Positions 48,947-57,902 of a DNA stretch of 64,000 nt are shown piece by piece. Both the position numbers and the translations under genes were made by a program. Every line of letters begins with the position of its first letter. Position 1 is the first letter of the stretch. Origin of the DNA: Pseudomonas furukawaii (lineage in GTDB: Bacteria; Pseudomonadota; Gammaproteobacteria; Pseudomonadales; Pseudomonadaceae); contig NZ_AP014862.1 of the NCBI RefSeq assembly GCF_002355475.1, forward strand, positions 5,332,001 through 5,396,000, read 5' to 3'. The notes under the pieces are model-generated. The model had not been told where the DNA came from, did no database searches, and saw only the letters and a program-made list of their open reading frames with translations.

Positions 48947-49031
48947 TACCCGCGTCCTCGAACGTCCCCAGCAGGATGCCGATGTGTGGGCGTCGATCAG
49001 GAGCGTCGTCGATCGCGATCGAGCAGCGAGC

Positions 49032-49338
49032 GCCGTAGGAGCCGGCTTGCCGGCGAATGCGCGGACAGCTTCGCGGGCGAGCCCGCTCCTACAGCAAATG
49101 CGCGAACAGGTTCGCCGTAGGAGCCGGCTTGCCGGCGAATGCGCGGACAGCTTCGCGGGCGAGCCCGCTCCTACAGCAAATGCGCGGACGGGTTCGCCGT
49201 AGGAGCCGGCTTGCCGGCGAACGCGCGGACAGCTTCGCGGGCGAGCCCGCTCCTACAGCAAATGAGCGAACAGGTTCGCCGTAGGAGCCGGCTTGCCGGC
49301 GAACGCGCGGACAGCTTCGCGGGCGAGCCCGCTCCTGA
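49032..49338. repeat. Tandem array of four 82-bp REP units
   Basis: Each unit holds GTAGGAGCCGGCTTGCCGGC and the inverted GCGGGCGAGCCCGCTCCTAC, about 20 bases apart, plus a ~20-base spacer. Units begin at 49032, 49114, 49196 and 49278, exactly 82 apart, with only a few base changes between copies. The last unit stops at CGCTCCT, where the insertion sequence begins. Confidence 0.92.
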
Positions 49339-49392
49339 TATGGATTGACCTGTCAACTCTGGGTCTATTCTTTCGTTTTGTTCTTCTCCGCC

Positions 49393-49595
49393 AGTGGCTT
49401 CGGTTCAGGGGGTGGAGGGCGATTAGGCGACGGTGGATCACTCTGATATACGTGGGTTGGTTACCGACCTGACTTCACTTCGTCGCGGAGCTGCCCTTCT
49501 CTACGGTCGTGGGTCTGTCCTCCTCGCAGAGGACGCCACATAGGAGCGCCAGGGGTTCTCCTCACCGGCCCTCCACCCCCTGAACCGAAGCCACT
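49393..49595 (-). ncRNA. Candidate guide (bridge/seek) RNA region of the IS element
   Basis: 28-bp perfect inverted repeat arms at 49393-49420 and 49568-49595 enclose 147 bases in the non-coding DNA just past the transposase stop. The interior has a GTCCTC/GAGGAC hairpin (49517-49534). IS110-family transposition uses a structured RNA from the non-coding end; in IS1111-type elements this is downstream of the transposase. The exact RNA ends and guide loops cannot be read by eye. Confidence 0.5.
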
Positions 49596-49604
49596 GCTGC
49601 GGGT

Positions 49605-50735
49605 TCATGCCACGGCCTTACTACCGTGTGCCTTGCCCGCCACCGCGCAGGCGATGGCCCAGATGAATCCCGCCAGCTCCCGGGCGATGGCGGTGGTGAC
49701 CTGCTGCTTGAGCTTGCCCGCCGCCAGCAGCGCTCGATAACGACCGCACAAGCGCATCTGCGCGTGCCAGGCGATGGCCTGAACCACCGCCGAGGTTTTC
49801 GCCGCGCGCGCCTCGATGACGCGTGTCTTGCGTGCCGGGAAACGGTAGTTCCACCCCGCTTCCACCAGCACCCGCCGGACATGGCCATTGCCCGTGCGGG
49901 TAATGCGGCCCTGGCGGCGTGAGCCACCGCTGGAGTGCTCGCTGGGAACCAGTCCCAGGTAGGCCATCAGCTCGCGCGGCGAGTCGAAGCGACTGAGGTC
50001 GCCCAACTCCGCCAACACCGTCATCGCCGTGATCAGGCTCACCCCGCGCAACGCCATCAGGGCTTGCGCCACCGTACCCAGCGACCAGCCGGCCAGCGCT
50101 TCGTGCATTTGCGCTTCCAGATCGGCCACCCGCCGTTGCATCGATTTAACGGTGTCGAGGTACTCCTGCAGGACGATCTGCTGCACCGGCGAGTCAAGTT
50201 TCACGCTCGCCAACCAGTGGAAATGGGCCTGGGTCCAGCGACTTTTACCGGCATAGACGTGCCCATGACGCAGCAAGAACGCGCCCAGGCGTTGCCGGCA
50301 CTTCAGTTCCAGGGACTTCATGTCCTCCCGGGCGCGCGTCAAGTCGCGGATCGCTTCCTGCTCCTGATCCGGCACCCACACCGCCGTCAGCTCGCCCGCC
50401 CGATGCAGGCGCGCCAACATCAGGGCGTCCCGACGGTCGGTTTTCAACCGCTCGCCCGCCTTGCGCGGAATCAGCGAGGGCGCCACCACCACGCAACCAT
50501 GGCCCAGCGCTGTCAGCTCACGGTAAAGGCCGTAGCCGCAGGGGCCGGCCTCGTAGCAGAAGCTCAACGCCTCGCCCTGCCGGCTCAGCTGCTTGAGCAG
50601 TTTGCGCAGCGCGCTGTCGCGGTTCTCGATGGTGCCGTGATAGTCCGGCTCACCGCGCCCCGGCCGTGCCACCGCGACAGCAATCGTCGCCTGGTGAACG
50701 TCCAAACCTACATAGACCTGGTTAAACTCGTTCAT
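49605..50735 (-). CDS. IS110-family transposase (DEDD type)
   Basis: 376 residues. The N-terminal RuvC-like DEDD domain has YVGLDVHQATIAVAV (Asp11), CYEAGPCGYGLYRELT (Glu) and KTDRRDALMLARLHRAGEL (paired Asp). The C-terminal Transposase_20 domain has ALRGVSLITAMTVLAELGD and the serine motif SEHSSGGSRRQGRITRTGNG. Both halves are intact, so the element could be active. It lies antisense to the surrounding plus-strand REP orientation and is unrelated to the flanking genes. Confidence 0.95.
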   Translation of the reverse strand: MNEFNQVYVGLDVHQATIAVAVARPGRGEPDYHGTIENRDSALRKLLKQLSRQGEALSFCYEAGPCGYGLYRELTALGHGCVVVAPSLIPRKAGERLKTDRRDALMLARLHRAGELTAVWVPDQEQEAIRDLTRAREDMKSLELKCRQRLGAFLLRHGHVYAGKSRWTQAHFHWLASVKLDSPVQQIVLQEYLDTVKSMQRRVADLEAQMHEALAGWSLGTVAQALMALRGVSLITAMTVLAELGDLSRFDSPRELMAYLGLVPSEHSSGGSRRQGRITRTGNGHVRRVLVEAGWNYRFPARKTRVIEARAAKTSAVVQAIAWHAQMRLCGRYRALLAAGKLKQQVTTAIARELAGFIWAIACAVAGKAHGSKAVA

Positions 50736-50833
50736 GACCTGTCCCCCTCGATGCGGCTCTGTGTTGGAGGTGTTTCCACCCCGAAAACATAACCCGCGCT
50801 TTCGAGGTGGGGCAGGTCAATCCATGATGTCTA

Positions 50834-51031
50834 CGTAATGAGCATGCGCAGCGGTCTTGGCGCCTGAAGAGAAGAAAAGAAATCGGGGCCGGTGTGAGGG
50901 GCACCGGCCCCGGTGGACGATGGGGCGATGCGAGCAGGATCGCAACCCGTCCACAAGGATCTCCACCTCCCGTACAGGCGAGAGGGAGTGCCAGGGAATC
51001 GTGGCGCTGGCGCGCCGGGTCCCAGGGCGGA
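50834..51031. other. Gap between the insertion sequence and the response regulator
   Basis: About 200 bases with no supported gene. A GGGGCCGGTG...CACCGGCCCC hairpin around 50885-50911 could be a terminator for the regulator-kinase operon, which ends here on the minus strand. Confidence 0.5.
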
Positions 51032-52432
51032 TCAGTGGTGACGATCCGGCCTCACCAGGCCCAGTTTCTCGATGCGGTAACGCAGCATGTCCCGGGTCAG
51101 CCCCAGCAGCCGGGCGGACTTGGTGACGTTCCAGTCGGTCCTGTCGAGCATGCGGATGACCATGTCCCGCTCCGAATCGGGCTCGCCATCGCCCGGGCCG
51201 TGCCCCCTGGCCTGGGTGCGGTAGTGTTCACCCTCCACCAGGGTCGGGCAGATATGCAGTTGCGCGGCGGTGACCAGGTCGCCCTGGGCCAGCAGCACGG
51301 TCTGCTCCAGCATGTTGCGCAGCTCGCGCACATTGCCGGGCCAGCTATAGCCCTGCAGCAGGTGCTCGGCCTCGCTGGAGAAGTGCAGCCCCGGCTTGCC
51401 GTAGCGCCTGCCGTGGAGCTTGAGGAAATGCCGGGCCAACAGCAGGACGTCCCCCTCGCGGGCATAGAGGCGCGGCACCTTGATGGAAATGATCCGCAGG
51501 CGGAAGAACAGGTCCCGGCGGAAGCGCCCCTGCTGCACCATCTGCTCCAGGTTGCAGTTGGTGGCGCTGATGATGCGCAGGTTCACCTTGCGCTCCTTCA
51601 CCGAGCCGATGCGGCGGATGGTGCGGTCCTCCAGCAGCTTGAGCAGCTTGGCCTGGAGCACCAGGTCCATCTCCCCCACCTCGTCGAGGAACAGGGTCCC
51701 GCCGTCGGCCGCCTCCACCAGGCCCAGGCGGCGGTCCTTGGCGTCGGTGAAGGCGCCCTTCTCATGGCCGAAGAGCTCCGCCTCCAGCAGGTGCGCGGGG
51801 ATCGAGGCGCAGTTGAACTCGACGAAGGGCCCCTTGCAACGCGCGCCGTCGAAGTGCAGCGCGCGGGCGATCAGTTCCTTGCCGGTTCCGGTCTCGCCCT
51901 CGATCAGCACGGCCGGCAACTCGGCGTCGACCATGCGGCTCTCGGCGTCCAGCAACTGGCGGACCATGGACTTGACCTCCAGCATCGCCGCCGACTCGCC
52001 GATCAGCGCCTCCAGCCCGGCGTCCTGGGCGGCGCGGGCCTGGTAGAAGTCCAGCTTGTGCTCCAGCCGCTGGGCATCCAGGGCCTTGTCCAGCAGCAGC
52101 TTCAGCTCGGCCAGCGCCACCGGCTTGGTCAGGTAGTGGAAGGCGCCGGCCTTCATGGCCTGCACCGCATCCTCGATGTTGCCGTAGCCGGTCATCATGA
52201 TCGGCTTGACCTGCGGCACCCGGTGGCTCACCTCGCGGATGAGTTCATGGCCGCTCATGCCCGGCAGGGAGTTGTCGGTCAGCAGCACATCGGGCACCTG
52301 CTCCTGCAGCAGCTCAAGCGCTTCTTCCGCGGAGTGGCAGACCAGGGCCTCGAAATTCTTCCGCTCGAGGTAGGTCCTGATATTGCCGGCCAATAGCTCG
52401 TCGTCTTCGACGATCAGTACGCTGTGCTCCAT
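51032..52432 (-). CDS. Sigma-54-dependent response regulator (NtrC/DctD type)
   Basis: 466 residues. The receiver domain (1-120) has VLIVEDDELLAG and the phospho-site LLTDNSLPGMSG (Asp53). The AAA+ domain has Walker A EGETGTGKELIARAL, loop GAFTDA (G to D variant of GAFTGA, seen in other members), Walker [14 protein letters not shown] and the arginine-finger region GRFRRDLFFRL. A Fis-type HTH ends it (NVTKSARLLGLTRDMLRYRI). It starts directly at the end of the kinase gene, so they are one operon. The divergent curli operon has a consensus sigma-54 promoter, its likely target. Confidence 0.93.
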   Translation of the reverse strand: MEHSVLIVEDDELLAGNIRTYLERKNFEALVCHSAEEALELLQEQVPDVLLTDNSLPGMSGHELIREVSHRVPQVKPIMMTGYGNIEDAVQAMKAGAFHYLTKPVALAELKLLLDKALDAQRLEHKLDFYQARAAQDAGLEALIGESAAMLEVKSMVRQLLDAESRMVDAELPAVLIEGETGTGKELIARALHFDGARCKGPFVEFNCASIPAHLLEAELFGHEKGAFTDAKDRRLGLVEAADGGTLFLDEVGEMDLVLQAKLLKLLEDRTIRRIGSVKERKVNLRIISATNCNLEQMVQQGRFRRDLFFRLRIISIKVPRLYAREGDVLLLARHFLKLHGRRYGKPGLHFSSEAEHLLQGYSWPGNVRELRNMLEQTVLLAQGDLVTAAQLHICPTLVEGEHYRTQARGHGPGDGEPDSERDMVIRMLDRTDWNVTKSARLLGLTRDMLRYRIEKLGLVRPDRHH

Positions 52433-53890
52433 TTATCCACGCTCCCCCGCCACCTTGAAGTTCAGGCAGATGCGGGTTCCCTCCCGTTCGCGGCTGGTCA
52501 GGCTGACCTGGCCACCGAAGCGTTCCATGATGCGTTTCACCATCACCAGCCCCACCCCCAGTCCACCCTGCTTGGTGGTGTAGTAGGGCTTGAAGGCCAG
52601 GGTTTCCTGCTTGCGGCTCATGCCCTGGCCGGTGTCGGTGATGGCCAGGGCCAGGCGCTTGCCGCTGCTGTCGGGGGTCACCTCGATGCGCAGCAGGCCG
52701 CCATTGGGCATGGCCTCGATGGCATTGGCCAGGAGGCTGTTGAGGACCTGGGCCAGCAGCACCCGGTGGCTGATCACCGCCGGCGCGGCCTCGGCCCGGA
52801 ACTCCACCCGCACGCCGGAATGGCGGATCTGCTGATCGAAGCCGTGCAGGGCCTCGTGGATCGCCGCGATGGGCTCCACGGCCTCGAACTCCCCGGACAT
52901 GGGGCGTGCCGAGATCAGCAGTTCGCGCACCCACTTCGACATGCGGTCCACCTGGCTGATGATGTCGGTGATGTTCTTGCGCACCGGGGGATCCACCATA
53001 TCCTGGGCCAGCTCCGCGCTGGAGCGGATCGACGCCAGGGGATTGCGCAGGCTGTGGGCCACCGCCGAGGACATTTCCCCCAGGGCGACGAAGGTCTCGT
53101 TGGCGATCAGCTGGCTCTGCTGCTGGGCCAGCAGCAGCGAGGCGCGGCGCACTATCCAGAACAGCCCGAGGTAGATCAGGCCGCCACCGAGGGCGCTGGC
53201 CAGCCAGATCAGCATGAAACCGCGCTGGATGCGGCTCACCAGGTCCCGGGGCTCCTTGTAGATCTCCACCACCGTGGCCACGTTGCCCTGGTCATCCAGC
53301 AGCGGGATGTAGTTCTCGATGAACAGGGTGCGCGGCGCGCGGAGGAACTTCTGCTCGCTGCGGCTGCCGCTCACCGCGTCGTAGCTGGTGGCCACCTGGC
53401 GGGGATGGGCGAAGGCCTGCTCCAGGTCGTCGTGGCCGCTCAGGTCCTTGCCCACCAGCGAGGGGTTGGTGGACCAGACGATGACCCGGTCGGCGCCGTA
53501 CACATTGGCCAGCAGCGCATCGGGCAGCAGGGCGATGTGGTCGAGGAACTCGCTCCGCGCCCGTTGTCGCGCCGCCAGCATGGACTGCGGGTGGTAGGCG
53601 TCCTGCCGGGCGTCCAGCAGCTCGCCCATGGTCATGCTGGCCGGCAGCGCCACGTGGCGGGTCTCGGCGTCGGCGATGGACTGGATGAACTGGGCGCTGA
53701 GCATGGCGTCGCGCTCGATGCTTTCGGTCAGCACGAAGCGCGTGGAAATGACGCCGAGGCCGATGGCCACGCTGGCGATGACCACCAGGCTCACCAGCGA
53801 GAACCAGCGCAGCAGGTTGAATTCCGGAGGCGGCGAATCGCCGGTCTTGCCAGTCGTGTACCTATCCCAGATCACAGACAGAGCGCTCAT
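52433..53890 (-). CDS. Membrane sensor histidine kinase partner of the regulator
   Basis: 485 residues. Two membrane spans (SLVSLVVIASVAIGLGVIS near 30 and LIWLASALGGGLIYLGLFW near 235) bracket a periplasmic sensor with HVALPASMTMGELLDARQDA. The HisKA region has the phospho-His in MSSAVAHSLRNPLASI, and the ATPase domain has NSLLANAIEAMPNGG and GLGVGLVMVKRIMERFGG. ATG 53890 (MSALSVIWDRY) follows an AGGAAGG site; the 69 residues added by an upstream start are not protein-like. It is divergent from the curli operon and presumably senses a surface or envelope signal. Confidence 0.92.
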   Translation of the reverse strand: MSALSVIWDRYTTGKTGDSPPPEFNLLRWFSLVSLVVIASVAIGLGVISTRFVLTESIERDAMLSAQFIQSIADAETRHVALPASMTMGELLDARQDAYHPQSMLAARQRARSEFLDHIALLPDALLANVYGADRVIVWSTNPSLVGKDLSGHDDLEQAFAHPRQVATSYDAVSGSRSEQKFLRAPRTLFIENYIPLLDDQGNVATVVEIYKEPRDLVSRIQRGFMLIWLASALGGGLIYLGLFWIVRRASLLLAQQQSQLIANETFVALGEMSSAVAHSLRNPLASIRSSAELAQDMVDPPVRKNITDIISQVDRMSKWVRELLISARPMSGEFEAVEPIAAIHEALHGFDQQIRHSGVRVEFRAEAAPAVISHRVLLAQVLNSLLANAIEAMPNGGLLRIEVTPDSSGKRLALAITDTGQGMSRKQETLAFKPYYTTKQGGLGVGLVMVKRIMERFGGQVSLTSREREGTRICLNFKVAGERG

Positions 53891-54080
53891 GGAAACCTTC
53901 CTATGCGGTGCGTGATGGGTTCGACCCGTCGAACCAACCGGGACGGCCTTGGACGCTGGTGCCGTTGCATAAACCAGGCCGACTTTCTCCGGCCCTGCGC
54001 AAAGCCCCTCCACAGAAGGCTTGCCCCACTTTCCCCAGCATTCCCCAGTGCCCCCAACCGCCCCCAAATTCACCCAGTTA

Positions 54081-54096
54081 TGGGGGGACTCCCCCA
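54081..54096. promoter_or_regulatory. Candidate upstream activating site
   Basis: TGGGGG-N4-CCCCCA is a perfect palindrome 83-98 bases upstream of the sigma-54 -24 element, a typical distance for NtrC-type regulators. The surrounding 54020-54110 is unusually C-rich, with repeated CCCCAG motifs (TTCCCCAGCATTCCCCAG). Binding by the adjacent response regulator is inferred. Confidence 0.5.
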
Positions 54097-54178
54097 CCCT
54101 TGCGGCGGTCCTGGCAACCCCCTCCCGATTCGCTGAAAGCCTCGTGGGAGATGGCTTTCAACGGTGCTCAGGAGACAC

Positions 54179-54194
54179 TGGCACGGTCGTTGCG
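54179..54194 (+). promoter_or_regulatory. Consensus sigma-54 promoter of the curli operon
   Basis: TGGCAC-GGTCG-TTGCG matches the -24/-12 consensus (TGGCAC-N5-TTGCA) at nearly every position. It is 72 bases before the first gene and directly divergent from a sigma-54 response regulator. Confidence 0.92.
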
Positions 54195-54266
54195 GAGGGG
54201 CGATCAGCCAGCCTGCGGGGCCGCCAAAACCCAAGGGAGGCGCCCACATTGCAAGAGGACATGCTC

Positions 54267-55625
54267 ATGCAACGCACGATTTCCAAGGCCACCACGCTTC
54301 TCCTGGCCATCACCGCCAGCCACGCCCAGGCCGCACTGTTCGACGTCGACCCCGGCCCCTACGACCCCGCCATCGGTTCCTTCGCCGCCTGGTACCAGGA
54401 CACCCACGGGCGCACCCTGGACCTCTGCCTGTCGAAGACCCAGAGCTCGCGGGTTCCGGGCACACCAGGGGCGCCCAGCTACATGTGCTCGCTGCTGCCG
54501 GAACCCGGTGTCTACGACGACACCCAACCCCTGGTATTCCCCACCAACTTCCCGCCGGAAGCCTTCTGGTTCACCGCCGACGCCGCCATAGTCGACGCCA
54601 ACAGCGGCATCGACCTCAGCTACGGCGCGGCACTGGAAGCGGCCTTCGCGGTGGAGAACCCGGCCGAGGGCGACCAGGTCAGCTTCGCCCGCATCCGCAT
54701 CCGGGTGGATGTTCCCAGCGTCGGCACCTACACCGTGACCCACCCCTACGGCGTGGAAGTGTTCGAGGTCACCGCCGACGACTTCGGCACCGATGGCGGC
54801 CGCGCCATCAACATGACCCGCGACATCGGCATCGGCGCGCCGAAGACCTACACAGGCGCCCTCACCGGCGACATCGGCCCCTTCCTGCGCAGCGTCAACG
54901 GCCCTTACGTCGAGGTGAACCCGGAGAGCGGCGCGGAGGAACGCTTCATCGGCGACCCCAACCTGGAAGAACCGGTGACCGGCAGCCCCTTCGCCACCAA
55001 CTTCGTGCGCATCCAGGGCCCGGGCGGCATCGACCTGCAGACCAACCTGTTCGCCATCTCCGGCAAGCTCTCGAACCTGGTCCGCCCGACCCCGGTGATC
55101 GTCCAGCGCGCCACCTACTCCCGCAGCACCGGTGAAGAGGGCGCCAGCAGCCAGCAGGACGTCTTCGCCATGGCCCCGCCGCCCCCCGGCACCGCCGAGT
55201 ACGCGGACACCGCCGGGGCCACGGTGCCCATGACCGAAGCCAACACCACCGGCAACTGGTACGGCCAGTCCACCGCCAGTCCCAGCCTGCCGGCCAGCGT
55301 GGAGATCACCGCCGACAACAGCGCCGCCATCCCGGAAAGCACCCCCACCACCCTGGCCTCGCCGCTGGTGGACCTGGTGCGGATCGAGCGCGCGGAATAC
55401 AGCCTGTCCTCCGGCCAGCTGACCCTGGTGGCCAGCAGCAGCGATGAGGTGTCGCCCCCCGCCCTCAGCGCCACCGCCAGCAGCGGGGCCGCGATCGGCA
55501 GCCTCACCGGCGACGGCGCGACCAAGACCCTCACCACCGGTATCACGCCCTACCCGCCGGCCAGCGTCATCGTGACCTCGGCCCATGGCGGCAGCGATAC
55601 CGAAGAAGTGGTCATCCTTCCCTAA
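54267..55625 (+). CDS. Secreted protein of unknown family, curli-operon paralogue A
   Basis: 452 residues. Sec signal peptide (MQRTISKATTLLLAITASHA). Residues ~25-290 form a domain shared with the next gene: DPGPYDPAIGSFAAWYQD, LDLCLSKTQSS, PEPGVYDDTQPLVFPTNFP, VSFARIRIRVDVPSVGTYTV, INMTRDIGIGAP. Two cysteines (LCLSK and MCSLL) are kept in both. The remainder is Ser/Thr/Ala/Pro rich and probably extracellular. I do not recognise the domain. ATG 54267 is chosen over 54261 because GAGG then has proper spacing. First gene after the sigma-54 promoter. Confidence 0.8.
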   Translation: MQRTISKATTLLLAITASHAQAALFDVDPGPYDPAIGSFAAWYQDTHGRTLDLCLSKTQSSRVPGTPGAPSYMCSLLPEPGVYDDTQPLVFPTNFPPEAFWFTADAAIVDANSGIDLSYGAALEAAFAVENPAEGDQVSFARIRIRVDVPSVGTYTVTHPYGVEVFEVTADDFGTDGGRAINMTRDIGIGAPKTYTGALTGDIGPFLRSVNGPYVEVNPESGAEERFIGDPNLEEPVTGSPFATNFVRIQGPGGIDLQTNLFAISGKLSNLVRPTPVIVQRATYSRSTGEEGASSQQDVFAMAPPPPGTAEYADTAGATVPMTEANTTGNWYGQSTASPSLPASVEITADNSAAIPESTPTTLASPLVDLVRIERAEYSLSSGQLTLVASSSDEVSPPALSATASSGAAIGSLTGDGATKTLTTGITPYPPASVIVTSAHGGSDTEEVVILP

Positions 55626-55664
55626 GCGAACCCGGAGCCAAGCGCTATAGCGCCAGGAGGCAAC

Positions 55665-57893
55665 ATGAACACGTGGTCCCGCCTGTTCCTCTCAACCCTG
55701 GGTCTCGCCATCGGTGGTATCGGCCTGGCCCAGGCCGAACTCAAGGCCGTGCACCCCGGCCCCTACACGGCCGCGACCGGCCACTATCCCCAGTGGTACC
55801 AGGACCATGACGACCTGGCCCTGGAGCTCTGCCAGTCCAAGGCCGTCAGCTCCCGCGTCGGCGGCTATATGTGCACCCTGATCCCGGAGCCCGGGGTGTT
55901 CGATGACACCCAGCCGATGATCTTCCCCAACAACTGGCCCAGCGAGCTGTTCTGGTTCATCGCCGAGACCAGCATTCCCGATGCCGGCAACGGCTATGAG
56001 CTGGAGGTCTACACCGCCGCCATCGAGGCCGCCTTCGGCGGTGACGCACCGGTCAACGGCGACCAGGTCAGCTTCGCCCGCATCCGCATCCGCGCCAGCA
56101 TTCCCGTGCCCGGCACCTACACCGTGACCCACCCCTACGGCGTGGAGGTCTTCAACGTCACCGCCGCCGATATCGCCGCGCGGGGTGGCCGCCGCGCCAT
56201 CAACATGACCCGCGACATCGGCATCGGCGCCCCCGGCGTCTACACCGGCGCCCTGACCGGCGATGTCGGGCCCTTCCTCACCCGCGTGGGAGGCCCGGTC
56301 CAGGAGACCAACCCGGAAACCGGCGAAGTGGAAACCTTCGTCGGTGACCCCAACATCGCCGAGCCGGTCACCGGCAGCCCCAGCGGAAACAACTTCGTGC
56401 GCATCGAAGGGCCGGCGGGAACCATCGAGAACAACCTGTTCCTGGTCTCCGGCAAGGTCTTCGATTCCCGCGCCGCCACGCCGGTGGCGATCGAGCGCGC
56501 CAGCTACCGCCGCACCAGCGAAGGCACCCGCCTGGAAGTGTTCGCCAATGGCCCGGCCGATGCCGAGCTCTGCTACCGGGAGACCCTGGAACTGGTGGAA
56601 GGCGGCACCGACCCGGCCTGCCTCCAGGAGATGGTCAACGACGGCAACGGCTACTTCTTCGCCCACAACCCCGCGCCGGCGGTGATCCCGCCCTTCGTGG
56701 TGGTGACCGCCACCGACCCCACCGGGACCACCCGGACCACCTCGCTGTCCCGCGATGTCACCGACCTGGTCAAGATCAGCACCGCCCGCTACTCCTGGGC
56801 CGATCGCTCGCTGACCATCGAGGCCAGCTCCAGCGACGAGGTGCAGGTCCCCGACCTCGCCGCCCAGGGCTTCGGCCGCCTGACCAAGGCCGGCACCCTG
56901 CAGACCCTGCGGGTGACCGACCTGTCCCAGCCGCCAGCCGTGGTCACGGTGAAGTCCGCTGCGGGCGGTGCCGACACCGAGCCGGTGGTCGTGGTGGGCA
57001 GCGCGCCGACACCGACGCCCAACACGCCGCCGGTGGCCGGGGACGATGGCGCCAGCACCAGCTTCGGCGTCCCGGTGACCATCGCCGTACTGGCCAACGA
57101 CACGGACGCCGACGGCGACCTGCCGCTGACCATCGGCGGGCTCACCCAGCCGGACGCCGGGCTGGGCACCGTCGCCCTGAACGGCAGCACCAGCGTGGTC
57201 TACACCCCGCCGCCGGTGGTCAACACCCCGCTGACCGCCACCTTCACCTACCGTGCCGTGGATGCACGGGGCGAAGCCTCGGCGCCGGCCACGGTCACCG
57301 TCAGCGTCAGCCCGAACCAGCCGCCAGTGGGCGTGGCCGATACCGGCGCCACCCTGGGCGTACCGCTGACCCTGAACGTGCTGGCCAATGACAGCGATCC
57401 GGAAGGGAACGTGCCGCTCAGCGTGGTCAACCTGACCCAGCCGGCCGCCGGCCAGGGCAGCGTGAGCACCGACGGCACCAGCGTCACCTACACGCCGCCG
57501 GCCAACGTCACCAACAGCTTCACCGCCAGCTTCACCTACCAGGTCCAGGACGCCTTCGGCGCCCGCTCCGGCCCGGTCGGCGTCAGCGTCCAGGTGTCGC
57601 CGCAACCGGCCGCGGAAACCTTCACCGTGGGCACCGCCGAGTTCGTCCTGCGCTCCAACAACCGCGTCACCTGGAGCCTGGACGGCCAATCCTCGGTCAC
57701 CACCGGCAACAGCGTGAGGGTGCAGGTCACCACCACCACCGGCCTGGTGGACATCGGCACCACGACGGTGCTGGGTAGCGGACGCTGGCGGTTCTCGGCC
57801 ACCACCACCGGCCTGGTGCCCAGCGCCAACCCGACCGCCACCATCACCACCTCCCAGGGCACGGTCCGCACCGTTCCCCTGAGCACCCGCTAG
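55665..57893 (+). CDS. Secreted protein with Ig-like repeats, curli-operon paralogue B
   Basis: 742 residues with a signal peptide (cleaved near GLAQA-ELK). The N-terminal ~285 residues match the preceding protein (VSFARIRIRASIPVPGTYTV, INMTRDIGIGAPGVYTGALTG). After a middle beta-rich part there are two tandem cadherin/Ig-like repeats (PPVAGDDGASTSFGVPVTIA...LANDTDADGD, then PPVGVADTGATLGVPLTL...LANDSDPEGN), typical of bacterial surface adhesins. The last ~90 residues are Thr/Val rich. AGGAGG precedes the ATG by 6 bases. It is probably a surface or matrix partner of the amyloid encoded next. Confidence 0.82.
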   Translation: MNTWSRLFLSTLGLAIGGIGLAQAELKAVHPGPYTAATGHYPQWYQDHDDLALELCQSKAVSSRVGGYMCTLIPEPGVFDDTQPMIFPNNWPSELFWFIAETSIPDAGNGYELEVYTAAIEAAFGGDAPVNGDQVSFARIRIRASIPVPGTYTVTHPYGVEVFNVTAADIAARGGRRAINMTRDIGIGAPGVYTGALTGDVGPFLTRVGGPVQETNPETGEVETFVGDPNIAEPVTGSPSGNNFVRIEGPAGTIENNLFLVSGKVFDSRAATPVAIERASYRRTSEGTRLEVFANGPADAELCYRETLELVEGGTDPACLQEMVNDGNGYFFAHNPAPAVIPPFVVVTATDPTGTTRTTSLSRDVTDLVKISTARYSWADRSLTIEASSSDEVQVPDLAAQGFGRLTKAGTLQTLRVTDLSQPPAVVTVKSAAGGADTEPVVVVGSAPTPTPNTPPVAGDDGASTSFGVPVTIAVLANDTDADGDLPLTIGGLTQPDAGLGTVALNGSTSVVYTPPPVVNTPLTATFTYRAVDARGEASAPATVTVSVSPNQPPVGVADTGATLGVPLTLNVLANDSDPEGNVPLSVVNLTQPAAGQGSVSTDGTSVTYTPPANVTNSFTASFTYQVQDAFGARSGPVGVSVQVSPQPAAETFTVGTAEFVLRSNNRVTWSLDGQSSVTTGNSVRVQVTTTTGLVDIGTTTVLGSGRWRFSATTTGLVPSANPTATITTSQGTVRTVPLSTR

Positions 57894-57902
57894 GAGGCCG
57901 AG

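Larger units (their letters stand above)
49337..50833 (-). mobile_element. IS110-family (IS1111-type) insertion sequence in a REP element
   Basis: About 1.5 kb. Perfect 13-bp inverted repeats ATGGATTGACCTG (49340-49352) and CAGGTCAATCCAT (50814-50826) lie at or near the ends, as in the IS1111 subgroup. The element carries one transposase gene and a ~250-base non-coding 3' region with a 28-bp inverted repeat. Removing it would join ...CCCGCTCCT to AC and restore the REP tip, so it sits precisely in a REP end. Exact ends are uncertain by a few bases. Confidence 0.85.

Noticed and set aside
49032-49338. Possible CRISPR array (regular repeats)
   Set aside because: Spacers are nearly identical between units and each unit is an inverted REP pair; no cas genes are present.
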